From positions 1 through 33,360 of the forward strand of contig JAUYGX010000056.1 in the NCBI GenBank assembly GCA_030690365.1: 33,360 bases of DNA, written 5' to 3'. Below the pieces are notes generated by a model. The model was given only the letters and a program-made list of their open reading frames with translations, did not search any database and was not told the origin of the DNA. The number at the start of each line of letters is the position of its first letter. Position 1 is the first letter of the stretch. Positions 13,999 to 23,200 of this stretch are shown in pieces. The stretch is from Bacteroidales bacterium (GTDB lineage: Bacteria > Bacteroidota > Bacteroidia > Bacteroidales > F082). The position numbers were made by a program, and so were the translations under genes.

Positions 13999-14976
13999 TT
14001 AAACCGCAATCCACTTAAACTGATATGGAATAGTTGGGGTGGTCATTCGTTCCGAAATGCGTTGTAACCTTTCGGGCAATCCCATAATATAGTCTCTGGC
14101 TTTTTCAGCCGATCCGGTTAAACCGTTCATGTCTCCAATGTTCCATTCTTTTATGAGTGAATTCATAATGTCGATATAATCCTGGGTGGTATATACCAGG
14201 GTTCGCTGGGCAGCATCGGAAAAATGTGCGAACAGTTCGCCAATCTTGCCCCCTGATTCCCGCAAATGATGGGCTGGCATGATGATTTTCTTGCGCATCA
14301 TATCTTCAAAAGCCAGCATCATTTCGCTTGGATCCAATTCAAAAATACGAGCGACAAAATTTTTGTAGGCATTTGCATGCCGGTTTTCATCCGAAGCAAT
14401 GTATCCGCACATCTTAGACAGATGGTAATTTCCACTTTTTTTTGCCTGTAAGGCCACTCTCCGGTGCGATAAATTGGTGGCCAATTCCTGAAAACTGGTA
14501 TAAACAAAACTCCTGTATGGATCTTTTGCAGTTTTTATATCAATTCCATCATGGATCAGATACTGGGTCGAAATTTCCACCTGACGCATATCGACACGTC
14601 CACTCAGATATAAATATTTGTTGAGTAAATCGCCATGCCGGTTTTCTTCAGCCGTCCAGGCCCGCACCCATTGCGACCAGCCTTTTTTATCGTGCTGGTT
14701 TACACCTGCTATGTCCATCAGCCAGGCTTCGTAGGTAGGCAATGCTTCTTCGGTGATGGTATCGCCAATAAGCACCGTAATGAGGTCGTCATCCAAATCT
14801 TTGGCAAGCTCCTGTATTTCCTGCACTTCCATGATAAATTGGGGGTCATTGGAATTGGGCAGCATGTCCTGTGGTTGCCAGATTTCTTCGATTGGTTTTA
14901 TAAATTTTTCAAGAAATTCATCCATGGATTTCTCCAGAGTTTGCATAACTTCCTGACGTATATTAGATAAATTCAT
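13999..14976 (-). CDS. Soluble acyl-ACP desaturase (diiron)
   Basis: A 325-residue stearoyl-ACP-desaturase family protein (fatty acid desaturase type 2) that would introduce a double bond into an acyl chain on ACP using O2 and ferredoxin-type electrons. Diiron ligands can be placed by the two signature motifs: EENRHG (E111, H114) and DENRHA (E197, H200), with E77 (TEEALPTY) and E164 (SFQE) as the other carboxylates. The ATG at 14976 is chosen; the frame extends 7 codons to a TTG, but that TTG lies inside the TATCTTTG promoter box. It is an O2-dependent enzyme in a window that also carries a hydrogenase, suggesting an organism that meets both anoxic and oxic conditions. Confidence 0.9.
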   Translation of the reverse strand: MNLSNIRQEVMQTLEKSMDEFLEKFIKPIEEIWQPQDMLPNSNDPQFIMEVQEIQELAKDLDDDLITVLIGDTITEEALPTYEAWLMDIAGVNQHDKKGWSQWVRAWTAEENRHGDLLNKYLYLSGRVDMRQVEISTQYLIHDGIDIKTAKDPYRSFVYTSFQELATNLSHRRVALQAKKSGNYHLSKMCGYIASDENRHANAYKNFVARIFELDPSEMMLAFEDMMRKKIIMPAHHLRESGGKIGELFAHFSDAAQRTLVYTTQDYIDIMNSLIKEWNIGDMNGLTGSAEKARDYIMGLPERLQRISERMTTPTIPYQFKWIAV

Positions 14977-14994
14977 GTAGTTAAATTTAGTTGG

Positions 14995-15002
14995 CAAAGA
15001 TA
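14995..15002 (-). promoter_or_regulatory. Candidate -7 element of desaturase gene (TATCTTTG)
   Basis: Read leftward it is TATCTTTG (TAnnTTTG), 18 bp upstream of the ATG at 14976. It overlaps the alternative TTG start and so argues against that start. Confidence 0.5.
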
Positions 15003-15123
15003 CTATTCTTATTTGGTATAAATAAGCATAACTGTTATATTGTATGGTATTTATGATTTATTGTAATAAAATCCCGGATTGAGAAAAAAATAAAATAAAA
15101 CGGCAATACCTAAAGAATTGACC

Positions 15124-15253
15124 TGTCATTACGAGAAACTAGACGCTGGAAACCCCGATAGTAATGCGGGGGCGTACATAGTATGACGACAAAACCCAAA
15201 GCGCAAGGGTGTCATTTCGACCGACGAAGGAGCGGAGAAATCTCCATAGCGAA
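15124..15253. repeat. Intergenic repeat of TGTCATTTCGACCG type
   Basis: Two units begin TGTCATTACGAG (15124) and TGTCATTTCGACCG (15210), 86 bp apart; the second continues to GAGCGGAGAAATCTCC (ends 15245). The wording TGTCATTTCGACC...GGAGAAATCTC is one I recognise as a dispersed intergenic repeat of Bacteroidetes genomes. Between the units is a small inverted repeat, CCCC...GGGG (near 15153-15172). There is no coding frame worth calling. Copy number cannot be judged from one window. Confidence 0.55.
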
Positions 15254-15302
15254 TGTTAGCTAAATTTATTAAATTGCAGATATACAATCTATTGCAAAAT
15301 GT

Positions 15303-15350
15303 TGTCATTGGTATATCAGCCTCGGGCTGATGAGAAAATCTCCCAGGTTC
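15303..15350. repeat. Third, degenerate TGTCATT...GAGAAAATCTCC unit with hairpin
   Basis: A third TGTCATT begins at 15303, 93 bp after the second, and is followed by GATGAGAAAATCTCCCAGG, echoing the end of the 15210 unit. Inside it, TCAGCC-TCG-GGCTGA (15316-15330) is a perfect 6-bp hairpin. Probably a decayed or rearranged copy of the same family. Confidence 0.4.
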
Positions 15351-15541
15351 CAGGGTTACAATATCGGTCGTGCCTATCCCGATGCCCCCCGATGGCTATA
15401 TGTGCAATCGTGGGAAACTTGGAGGTGAAAATACACGTGATTCTTGTTATCATTGCCAAATCAACATACATTCTTTCTACTTGCCCACTTAGTATCCATG
15501 AGCTGTATATAAACTTATCAAAAAATCTCTTAACGATCCAT
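15351..15541. other. Spacer without recognised gene
   Basis: This 191-bp stretch, down to the MFS stop codon, contains a C/G-rich scrap (CCCGATGCCCCCCGATGG near 15379) that may be part of the neighbouring repeat. It also contains AT-rich sequence with no TAnnTTTG-led gene, no tRNA and no clear terminator. An 86-codon frame at 15299-15559 crosses repeat sequence and looks spurious. Confidence 0.5.
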
Positions 15542-16795
15542 CTATCGATCAGCATCTGATGGTTTTGCCAACCGATAAAACGGATAAAGCAACAACAATC
15601 CGGATGATACAATGATCAATGCTGTAGCCAATCCCCAGCTATCGGCTGCCCAGCCGGTTAAAGCAGCCACAATAGCTGCAATCAGCGATTTTGCCTGCGA
15701 AGTTACCGACAAAACACTGGCCATGGCCCGGTCTTCAGAAAGCTCGGCTACCAGCGCAATGCCCAAAGGTTTACGAACATTTTCAATCATCATGATGATT
15801 AGAAAGGCCAGTATGGGAATGTAGTAAAGATTAAAATAGTAGCATGAAAATCCAACAATCCCAACGGCAAAACCCAGGCTCATGGTCAGGTTCATGGGTT
15901 TATACGGATGGGCAAACAACGATGCCATTCTTCCGGAAAGCCTGCTTGCAATGGCTGTTAGGAGAAAAATAACAAAGTAAACCAATCCAACCAAAAAAGC
16001 GGTTCTTTGATCATCGTTCAGGTAAAAGGCCACTGGAATGGCCAGTGCCATGGTTTTGATCATGGGTTGTACATAGTCTTTTATGGCTGAATAATAGCCC
16101 GAAAAAAGAGAGGTGCTTATGAGTGCCGTTAATGTGCTTCGTGCTTTGATGGAGACAACAAAAGACTTCCAGACGTCAGCAAATCGCTGAGATATCTGAT
16201 CCAGTTGATTACGGCTTTTTTCCCCATCCAGCCATTTTGGATAGGAGGCTATCAAAACAACATTAAAAAGATAGGGTATCACCGACCACAAAAATACCTG
16301 TTGAATGGTCCCCGTGTAAAACACGATTACTCCGGCCAAAAGGGCCGAAAAGGCAGAGCCAATCTGCGACCATGAACGCGTATGTCCATAATAATTAACG
16401 CGCTGACCGGACCACCCGTTCGCTTTCAGATATTGAAAAATCATGGCTTTGTGAACACCGGTGCGAAAGGCATCGCCTATGGCAAACAGAAGCATGGCTG
16501 AAAACATAAGAATCAAACTTTCACTAAAGTAAAACATCAAAAACGACAGGATATAAAATACAAAGGAAGTAATCAGTGTTTTTCGCCGGCCTAAGGCATC
16601 TGCAATCAGACCACTGGGAATTTCCATCATCATTATGCCCAATTCACGCACACTGTAAAGTAGCCCGATTTCGAAATACCCAATTTGCTTCTCCAGGAAA
16701 AACAGAATTAGGAATGCGTCAAAAAAACGCAGGTTCTTGAAAAATCCATATAGGCAGAATTTATAATACTGCAGGTTTTTGGTGATGGATTTCAT
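15542..16795 (-). CDS. Major facilitator superfamily transporter
   Basis: A 417-residue integral membrane protein with about 12 hydrophobic segments. The loop between helices 2 and 3 carries the MFS signature GLIADALGRRKTL (~62-74), and helix 4/5 has FAIGDAFRTGVHKAMIFQYL. A longer hydrophilic loop near the middle (~190-215, KWLDGEKSRNQLDQ) separates the two six-helix halves. The substrate cannot be told from sequence; the gene stands alone, flanked by spacers, so context does not help. Drug/proton antiport or sugar uptake are both possible. Confidence 0.85.
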   Translation of the reverse strand: MKSITKNLQYYKFCLYGFFKNLRFFDAFLILFFLEKQIGYFEIGLLYSVRELGIMMMEIPSGLIADALGRRKTLITSFVFYILSFLMFYFSESLILMFSAMLLFAIGDAFRTGVHKAMIFQYLKANGWSGQRVNYYGHTRSWSQIGSAFSALLAGVIVFYTGTIQQVFLWSVIPYLFNVVLIASYPKWLDGEKSRNQLDQISQRFADVWKSFVVSIKARSTLTALISTSLFSGYYSAIKDYVQPMIKTMALAIPVAFYLNDDQRTAFLVGLVYFVIFLLTAIASRLSGRMASLFAHPYKPMNLTMSLGFAVGIVGFSCYYFNLYYIPILAFLIIMMIENVRKPLGIALVAELSEDRAMASVLSVTSQAKSLIAAIVAALTGWAADSWGLATALIIVSSGLLLLYPFYRLAKPSDADR

Positions 16796-16819
16796 ATATA
16801 CTACAATCGTTTAGGGTGG

Positions 16820-16827
16820 CAAAGTTA
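16820..16827 (-). promoter_or_regulatory. Candidate -7 element of MFS gene (TAACTTTG)
   Basis: Read leftward it is TAACTTTG (TAnnTTTG), 24 bp upstream of the MFS ATG at 16795. No -33 box was recognised. Confidence 0.4.
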
Positions 16828-17052
16828 GGCTAAAACACCATTGTGAAACAGGGTCATCTGTGATCACGTAATAAACGCTTGTGTGGTATCCAATCACCGG
16901 CAACAAATTATGAGGTTGAAAATGTCCTGATGTTAAATTCAGAAGGTTATTTGCTTTAGGGAGCGCAATACAGCACGTGGTCCCTTTTTTATCAACACCA
17001 GGCATTTGAAAAGCTTAACCTGTTGCTAATACCAACCCGTGTATTTTATTAC
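16828..17052. other. Spacer without recognised gene
   Basis: Part of the 321-bp gap between the MFS gene and the divergent lipoprotein gene. A 64-codon leftward frame (16811-17005) exists, but it overlaps the MFS promoter box, lacks its own promoter-like element, and matches nothing I recognise. A short perfect palindrome GTGATCAC near 16861 is noted without meaning. Otherwise nothing is seen. Confidence 0.5.
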
Positions 17053-17060
17053 TACTTTTG
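17053..17060 (+). promoter_or_regulatory. Candidate -7 element (TACTTTTG) for PKD/SUMF1 gene
   Basis: TACTTTTG fits TAnnTTTG and lies 56 bp upstream of the ATG at 17117. No TTTG box is seen at 19 bp. Confidence 0.4.
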
Positions 17061-17116
17061 TACTCTTTTACCGCTAGTGCATTGATATTTAAGAGGCTCT
17101 GCTGATTTTTAAAAAT

Positions 17117-18544
17117 ATGAACAAAATTAACTGGTTATCAGGTGTAGTATTGGCAGTTTCGCTGATATGTATCTTATTTGGGTCGTGTACAAAGAATTCA
17201 CAAAACCTTCCGCCTACAGCTTCGTTTACTGTTACGCCACACATAGCCATGATAGATTCTGCGGTTATTTTCGATGCTACTCAAACTACCGACGACCATA
17301 CTTCAATGGAAATGCTGGAGTATAGGTGGGATTTTAACAACGATGGCATGTGGGAAACCGACTGGAGCACCGATCCCATTGTAAGTGATAGATATCAGGC
17401 CGTCGGCTATTATACCATTGGCCTGGAGGTTAAGGACCAAGCTGGAATCACCGGATGGGTGTCGCGTAATGTAACCATCGTAGATACAAGTGGTTATCTG
17501 GTTGAATTCCCTGTCGCTGTTTTCACAATAGATCCTTTAACAGGAGATGAAACTACTATGTTCACTTTTAATGCCTCGGGTTGTCATGATGTTAAAGATG
17601 ATGCAAGCTTGTTGCAGGTCAGGTGGGATTTTGATAACAATGGAAGTTGGGATACCGATTGGTCGACTGAGAAAATTGCGACTCATAAATATGCGCAATT
17701 GGGATCGTACGAGATAATTCTTCAAGTACGCGATTTGGACGGAAATATTGATGGAGATAGTAAAGTATTGGTGGTTGGCTCTGGCAGTGGTGATGTTATT
17801 GAACTTACTTTTGTCAGCATTCCGGGGGGAACATTTCAAATGGGTTGCACGCAAACCAATACGGATGCCTGCGAATTGTATGATGAAACACCAGTCCGGT
17901 CGGTTACCGTAAATGCTTTTCAATTAAGTAAATACGAAATCACAAATAAACAATATGCTGATTTTCTGAATGTAATCGGCTGTAGTCCTGATGGATCACT
18001 GGGAGGCGAAAAATTGATTTTCATTGGTGCTGAAAACTGTAAAATCACCTACAGTGGAGGTTCGTTTAATGCCGTACTGGGCAATCATAACTTTCCGGTT
18101 TGCCAGGTTACCTGGAGTGGGGCCGTTGCATTTTGTAACCAGTATGGAGGCCGTCTTCCTACCGAAGCGGAATGGGAGTTTGCTGCCAAAGGAGGCAACA
18201 ACCCCGGGAATTATGTGTATTCAGGCAGCAATAACATTAACGATGTAGCCTGGCATGCGGCCAATTCGGGAGATGTAAACCACAACGTTGGAACCAAAAA
18301 TCCCAATCAGTTGGAGATTTACGATATGTCAGGAAATGTAATGGAATGGTGTTCAGATTGGTATGTGTTTGATTATTATACGCTTAACGAAAACGATAAT
18401 CCAACAGGCCCCGCCCTGGGTGTAGAACGTATCGTCCGTGGAGGATCGGCATTTAACGGCGAAAGTGGTTGCCGGGTTTCTGACCGGTTTAATGTGATCC
18501 CGACCACCTCCGCACCTGAAATTGGATTTAGAATGGTCAAATAG
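17117..18544 (+). CDS. Lipoprotein with two PKD domains and a SUMF1 (formylglycine-generating-like) domain
   Basis: A 475-residue protein with lipobox FGSC (modified Cys at ~24). PKD domain 1 spans ~32-125 and PKD domain 2 ~133-220; each carries a YRWDFNNDG or VRWDFDNNG strand and a YTIGLEV/YEIILQV strand. The SUMF1/FGE-type domain spans ~228-475 (PGGTFQMG, KYEITNKQYADFL, CQVTWSGAVAFCNQYGGRLPTEAEWEFAAKGG, SGNVMEWCSDWY, VRGGSAF, GFRMVK). True sulfatase-activating FGE needs a paired copper cysteine motif of the C-x4-C kind near the end; here only one cysteine (GESGCRVSDRF) is present. The domain is therefore probably a binding or structural fold, not a formylglycine synthase. It is surface-lipoprotein-like and adjacent to no sulfatase. 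Confidence 0.88.
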   Translation: MNKINWLSGVVLAVSLICILFGSCTKNSQNLPPTASFTVTPHIAMIDSAVIFDATQTTDDHTSMEMLEYRWDFNNDGMWETDWSTDPIVSDRYQAVGYYTIGLEVKDQAGITGWVSRNVTIVDTSGYLVEFPVAVFTIDPLTGDETTMFTFNASGCHDVKDDASLLQVRWDFDNNGSWDTDWSTEKIATHKYAQLGSYEIILQVRDLDGNIDGDSKVLVVGSGSGDVIELTFVSIPGGTFQMGCTQTNTDACELYDETPVRSVTVNAFQLSKYEITNKQYADFLNVIGCSPDGSLGGEKLIFIGAENCKITYSGGSFNAVLGNHNFPVCQVTWSGAVAFCNQYGGRLPTEAEWEFAAKGGNNPGNYVYSGSNNINDVAWHAANSGDVNHNVGTKNPNQLEIYDMSGNVMEWCSDWYVFDYYTLNENDNPTGPALGVERIVRGGSAFNGESGCRVSDRFNVIPTTSAPEIGFRMVK

Positions 18545-18610
18545 ATATTAAATTAATTACCAGATAATATCCCTGTTGGGGAAGTGTAGCCTATTATAAT
18601 AAATATAAAA

Positions 18611-19366
18611 ATGAGAAAAAAAATTGTTGCCGGAAATTGGAAAATGAACAAAACCTTTCAGGATGCTGAAGAGCTGGTAAGCACCATTGCAGAGGAACTC
18701 GACGGAGTGGATACAAAGTGTGAAGTAGTGCTTTGCCCACCTTTTCCCTATCTTGAAATGGCTTCGGATTATGCTGATGAGTCAGGATTGCAAATTGCAG
18801 CTCAGAATGTAAGCGAGTACACTCAGGGAGCCTATACTGGTGAAGTAAGCGCCGATATGCTGGCGTCCATTGAGATTGGATACTGCATTGTGGGCCACAG
18901 CGAACGTAGAAAATATTTTGGCGAAACCAATGCACAACTGGCTTTAAAAGTGGAGAATTTACTTGAACATGCCATAAAACCTATTTTCTGCGTTGGCGAA
19001 TTGTTGGACGAACGCAACAGCAACAGCCATTTTGAGGTCGTAAAACAGCAGTTGAGCGAAGGGTTGTTCCAGCTAAACGAAGATGAGTTTTCGGAAGTGG
19101 TTGTTGCCTATGAACCTGTTTGGGCCATTGGTACCGGTGTAACAGCTACATCTGCTCAGGCGCAGGAAATGCATGCCTATATTCGCCAGTTGATTACAGA
19201 AAAATATGGGAAAACGGTTGCCGACAACACCACAATTTTATACGGTGGCAGTTGTAATGCCAAAAATGCAAAAGAATTGTTTGCCAATCCGGATGTGGAT
19301 GGGGGTTTGATTGGTGGTGCCTCGCTCGTAGCGGAAGATTTTATTAAAATTGTAAAAAGTTTTTAA
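18611..19366 (+). CDS. tpiA: Triosephosphate isomerase
   Basis: It interconverts dihydroxyacetone phosphate and glyceraldehyde 3-phosphate in glycolysis and gluconeogenesis. Its 251 residues match the family length. Catalytic residues are visible: K11 in GNWKMNK, H96 in VGHSERR, and E168 in AYEPVWAIGTG; the phosphate-binding YGGSCNAKN and GGLIGGASL segments close the barrel. It is followed after 9 bp by prmA, an order I recall from other Bacteroidetes, probably co-transcribed. Confidence 0.98.
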   Translation: MRKKIVAGNWKMNKTFQDAEELVSTIAEELDGVDTKCEVVLCPPFPYLEMASDYADESGLQIAAQNVSEYTQGAYTGEVSADMLASIEIGYCIVGHSERRKYFGETNAQLALKVENLLEHAIKPIFCVGELLDERNSNSHFEVVKQQLSEGLFQLNEDEFSEVVVAYEPVWAIGTGVTATSAQAQEMHAYIRQLITEKYGKTVADNTTILYGGSCNAKNAKELFANPDVDGGLIGGASLVAEDFIKIVKSF

Positions 19367-19375
19367 TCGAAGATT

Positions 19376-20212
19376 GTGAATTATTACCTGATAACCATAC
19401 CTATTCCTGATCATCAGGATCGTACAGATATGCTGATTGCCGAGTTGGGTGAGGCAGGATTTGAAAGTTTTGAAGAAACCGAAACGCAACTCTTGGCCTA
19501 CATTCCCGAAAAGGATTATAAGGCAAATCTGATGGCAGAAATTGAATACTGTCAGCTTCCGGAAGTAAAGAACAAAATAACCACAGAGTTTATAAACGAC
19601 CGAAACTGGAATGAATTGTGGGAAAGCAATTATCCACCTGTTATGATCAGTGAAACCTGTATTGTTCGCGCCCCTTTTCATGAGTGCCCGCCAAATATCG
19701 AATACGACATCGTTATCAAGCCGAAGATGGCTTTTGGAACCGCGCATCATGAAACCACAGCACAAATGTTAAAGGTGATACTCAAGTTGGATATTGCAGG
19801 GAAAAGAGTACTCGACATGGGTTGTGGCTCGGGAGTGTTGGCTATTTTGTGTTCGATGAAAGGCACTTCGGAAATTACGGCCATCGATTTTGATGAATGG
19901 TCGGTAAGCAATACCATTGAGAATTCAGAAATCAATCATATTCAGAATATAACCATTTTGCTCGGTGATGCTGATTTGCTGAAATCTCCCATGGAGTTTG
20001 ATGTAGTGTTGGCCAATATCAATAAAAATATCCTGTTAAGGGATATTCCGGCCTATGTGGGTGTACTGGCTCCCGGAGGCAGTATTTATTTTAGTGGGTT
20101 TTATACCGCTGATTTAAAGGTTATTACTTCCGTAGCCAATACTAATCATCTGACTTACATCGACTCGTGTTCTGAAAATAATTGGGTGGTGGCACACTTT
20201 ATCAAGGAATAA
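19376..20212 (+). CDS. prmA: Ribosomal protein L11 methyltransferase
   Basis: PrmA trimethylates ribosomal protein L11 using S-adenosylmethionine. Its 278 residues include the SAM motif VLDMGCGSGVLAI (~145-157), the preceding substrate-side segment KMAFGTAHHETT (117-128), and the post-I acidic end ITAIDFDEWSV. The start is GTG at 19376; the next in-frame ATG would delete the first beta strand (NYYLITIPI), so GTG is preferred. It lies 9 bp after tpiA and 34 bp before the large exported protein. Confidence 0.94.
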   Translation: MNYYLITIPIPDHQDRTDMLIAELGEAGFESFEETETQLLAYIPEKDYKANLMAEIEYCQLPEVKNKITTEFINDRNWNELWESNYPPVMISETCIVRAPFHECPPNIEYDIVIKPKMAFGTAHHETTAQMLKVILKLDIAGKRVLDMGCGSGVLAILCSMKGTSEITAIDFDEWSVSNTIENSEINHIQNITILLGDADLLKSPMEFDVVLANINKNILLRDIPAYVGVLAPGGSIYFSGFYTADLKVITSVANTNHLTYIDSCSENNWVVAHFIKE

Positions 20213-20246
20213 TCTGTTATTCACTACTACAACGAAACCCGAATCA

Positions 20247-23200
20247 ATGAGATTAAATAATTCCGTTTTTCTGATACTAGTACTATGTTTTGAGCTAATT
20301 ATAAACTCAGCTCAGGCTCAGGTGCCAGATACTTTATCAACCAATTCGGAGGTATTTTTTCAGCAATTGTCGCAAATATTAAAAGCCACACCATCTAAAA
20401 CCAACGAAAAGAAAGCAGACGAATTATTGTCCAGGTTTTATCAACGTTGGACCATTGGTCGTTTTAATAAACAGGAAAAAGATGAAGTCAGGCATGTGGT
20501 GGAAACCATGCGGCAAAAAAAGATGCGCGCTTTTCCCTATTTGTATGATTATGTGTTTACCCTGACGCTGCTTTCAGAGTCGAATCAGGTTCCTAAAAGT
20601 ATTCTGGCCTGGCATGCTTTTGTCGATACTTTGCTGATGGATAAATCCACCGCAGGTTTCTCTGAGTTTCTGTCGTTCACTACCAATCTGCTCGAATCAA
20701 GTCAATTACATCAAAACCGTTCCTTTAAATGGTTTGTTCGTCAAACGCGCTATAAATTTGTACTTGATACCGTTTTTTTTATTCAATTTGAGAAGGTTAA
20801 CCTGGTTTGTGCCTCGCGAAACGATAGTGCTTTGGTGCTGCATTCGTCCGGAATATTTGATTATAAACATAAGCGTTGGACCGGAGACACAGGCACGGTT
20901 CTGTGGTCCAGGTTTGGTCAACAAACCGGTGAAGATATTTTTGTGGATTTTGATTCTTATACACTCGATTTGAACGAACCTGTTTTTCAGGTAGATTCAG
21001 CCGTGTTGCATTATAAAAGGTTCTTTACAGCTCCAATCCCGGGTGTTTTTCGCGATAAAGTCCTGTCGAGTCCGCCTGGTGAGCGATCTGTATTCCCTGA
21101 ATTTACTGCGTATGAGGGAAACATCGAATTACCTGATATTTACCCAAGAATGAATTATAAGGGCGGAGTTAAGGTTGAAGGGGCAAACCTTTACGGGATT
21201 GCAGCCAATGAAAAGCTGGCCGAAGTAACATTTACCAGAAACGATACCCTTTTTGCCAGGTTGAGTTCTGACAAGTTCCGCATCTTAAGCGAAAACGCCA
21301 TTTCTGCTCAGGCTTCAATTGTTTTTTATATTGAAAACGATTCCATTTATCATCCCGGCCTACGTGTAAAATATACCAATGAAGATCAGCAGCTTGTACT
21401 ATACAATGAGAAGGATGGCGCCAGCTCAATACCGTTTTTTGATTCATACCATCAGCTCGATATTTACGTACAGGCCCTTTTCTGGAAATTGAATGAGGAT
21501 AGCATTATTTTTAAACGAATCAGAACGATCAACAATAAAAATCTGGCCTATTTTGTCTCAAGCAATTATTTCTCCGACAGGGATTTTTATCAGCTTCAGG
21601 GGATAGATGACCTGCATCCGCTTTATGTGATTCAAAACTTTTTAAGTACTTACAAGGTAGCTGAAATTCATCTGGATGTGCTTGCAGAGTACATGCAGCT
21701 GGCGAGCGAACAGGTTTCGGCCATGTTAATAGGCCTTTCAAATAGAGGGTTTCTGGTTTACAATACAGAAACCAAAATCGCGGTGGTAAAAAATCGTCTT
21801 AATTATTTTCTGAATGCAAAAGCCGGCATCACCGATTATGATGTAATCAGACTGGTATCCAACGTAACTACCCATCCCAATGCCTCATTTAGTATAAAGG
21901 ATCTGGGATTAAGCGTGTATGGGGTTCCAGAAGTATCTATCAGCGATTCGCAGGAGGTGTATATTTATCCATATGACAAGAGCATCCGGTTCTTTAAAAA
22001 CCGCAATTTTAACTTCAATGGTCATGTGCACATGGGCTTGCTCGATTTTTATACCAGAAACAGCACCTTTTTGTACGATAGTTTTATGTTGAAAATGAAC
22101 TATGTGGATTCGCTGGCTTTCATGGTAAAACCCCTGGATTCGATCACACGTCCCGACTCGCTTATTCACGTTCATAGCGTAATTACCGACCTGAACGGGA
22201 GCATTTATATTGATGAGCCAAACAACAAATCCGGATTAAAGAATTTTCCGCAATTTCCCACATTCGTCAGTAACGACGAAAGTTATGTATTCTACAACCA
22301 AAAACATATTCAGGACAGTACGCTATATGCTGATCGTTTTTATTATCGGGTTGATCCTTTTGTATTCGACAGCATTAAAACCTTTAGCACCGATGGTCTG
22401 GCTTTTGAGGGGACACTGGTTTCATCCGGTATCTTTTCAGAGATTACTCAGCCTTTGGTTGTGATGCCGGATTATTCTCTTGGATTTAAGCACGTTACGC
22501 CAGATGCGGGTTATCCTATTTATGATTCAAAGGGTACTTTTACACAAAATATTTCCCTTAGCAATGAGGGTTTTGTCGGGCAAGGGTCGTTAAAATACCT
22601 GAGTTCGAAATCAACCTCCGACCGTTACATCTTTTACCCGGATTCGTTGGTGGCTATCGGACAGTCATTTAATGTGGAAGAAAGTCCGGTTGTATTTGAT
22701 TTTCCATCTGTTCAGGGAGATACAGTGGATATTCGCTGGATGGTGGACACCAACGTGATGCACGTAGATAACCTGAACAAGCCTTTTATCATGTACAGCA
22801 ATTCCTGGCTAAAAGGAAAACTGGCTTTGAACCCTGATTATATGCTGGGCGACGGGGCGTTTTATTTTGATCAGAGTGAATTGGTTTCAAATACCATCAA
22901 TTTCAATTACAATCGTTTATCAGCCGATTCGGCCGACTTTTACCTCAAAAACAGAGAGTACGATACGCTGGTATTTTATGCCAATCAATACCATGCTCAA
23001 ATTAATTTTGATCAGCAAACCGGTTGGTTTAATCATATTTACGACCATTCGTTCGTTGAATTTCCATTCAACAAATATATCTCCACTTTAGATGAAGTGG
23101 AATGGGATATGAAAGCAGATATGCTTTCGCTTAAAAGCAATTTATCGAAGGATTATAAAGGGCTCGACACATTGAATTATTTACAGGTGATTGATTATAA

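Noticed and set aside
15299-15559. 86-codon rightward frame in the repeat-bearing spacer
   Set aside because: Begins in repeat sequence and runs into the 3' end of the MFS gene; no protein-like pattern.
16811-17005. 64-codon leftward frame upstream of the MFS gene
   Set aside because: Overlaps the likely MFS promoter element, has no own promoter-like box, and is not recognisable as any family.
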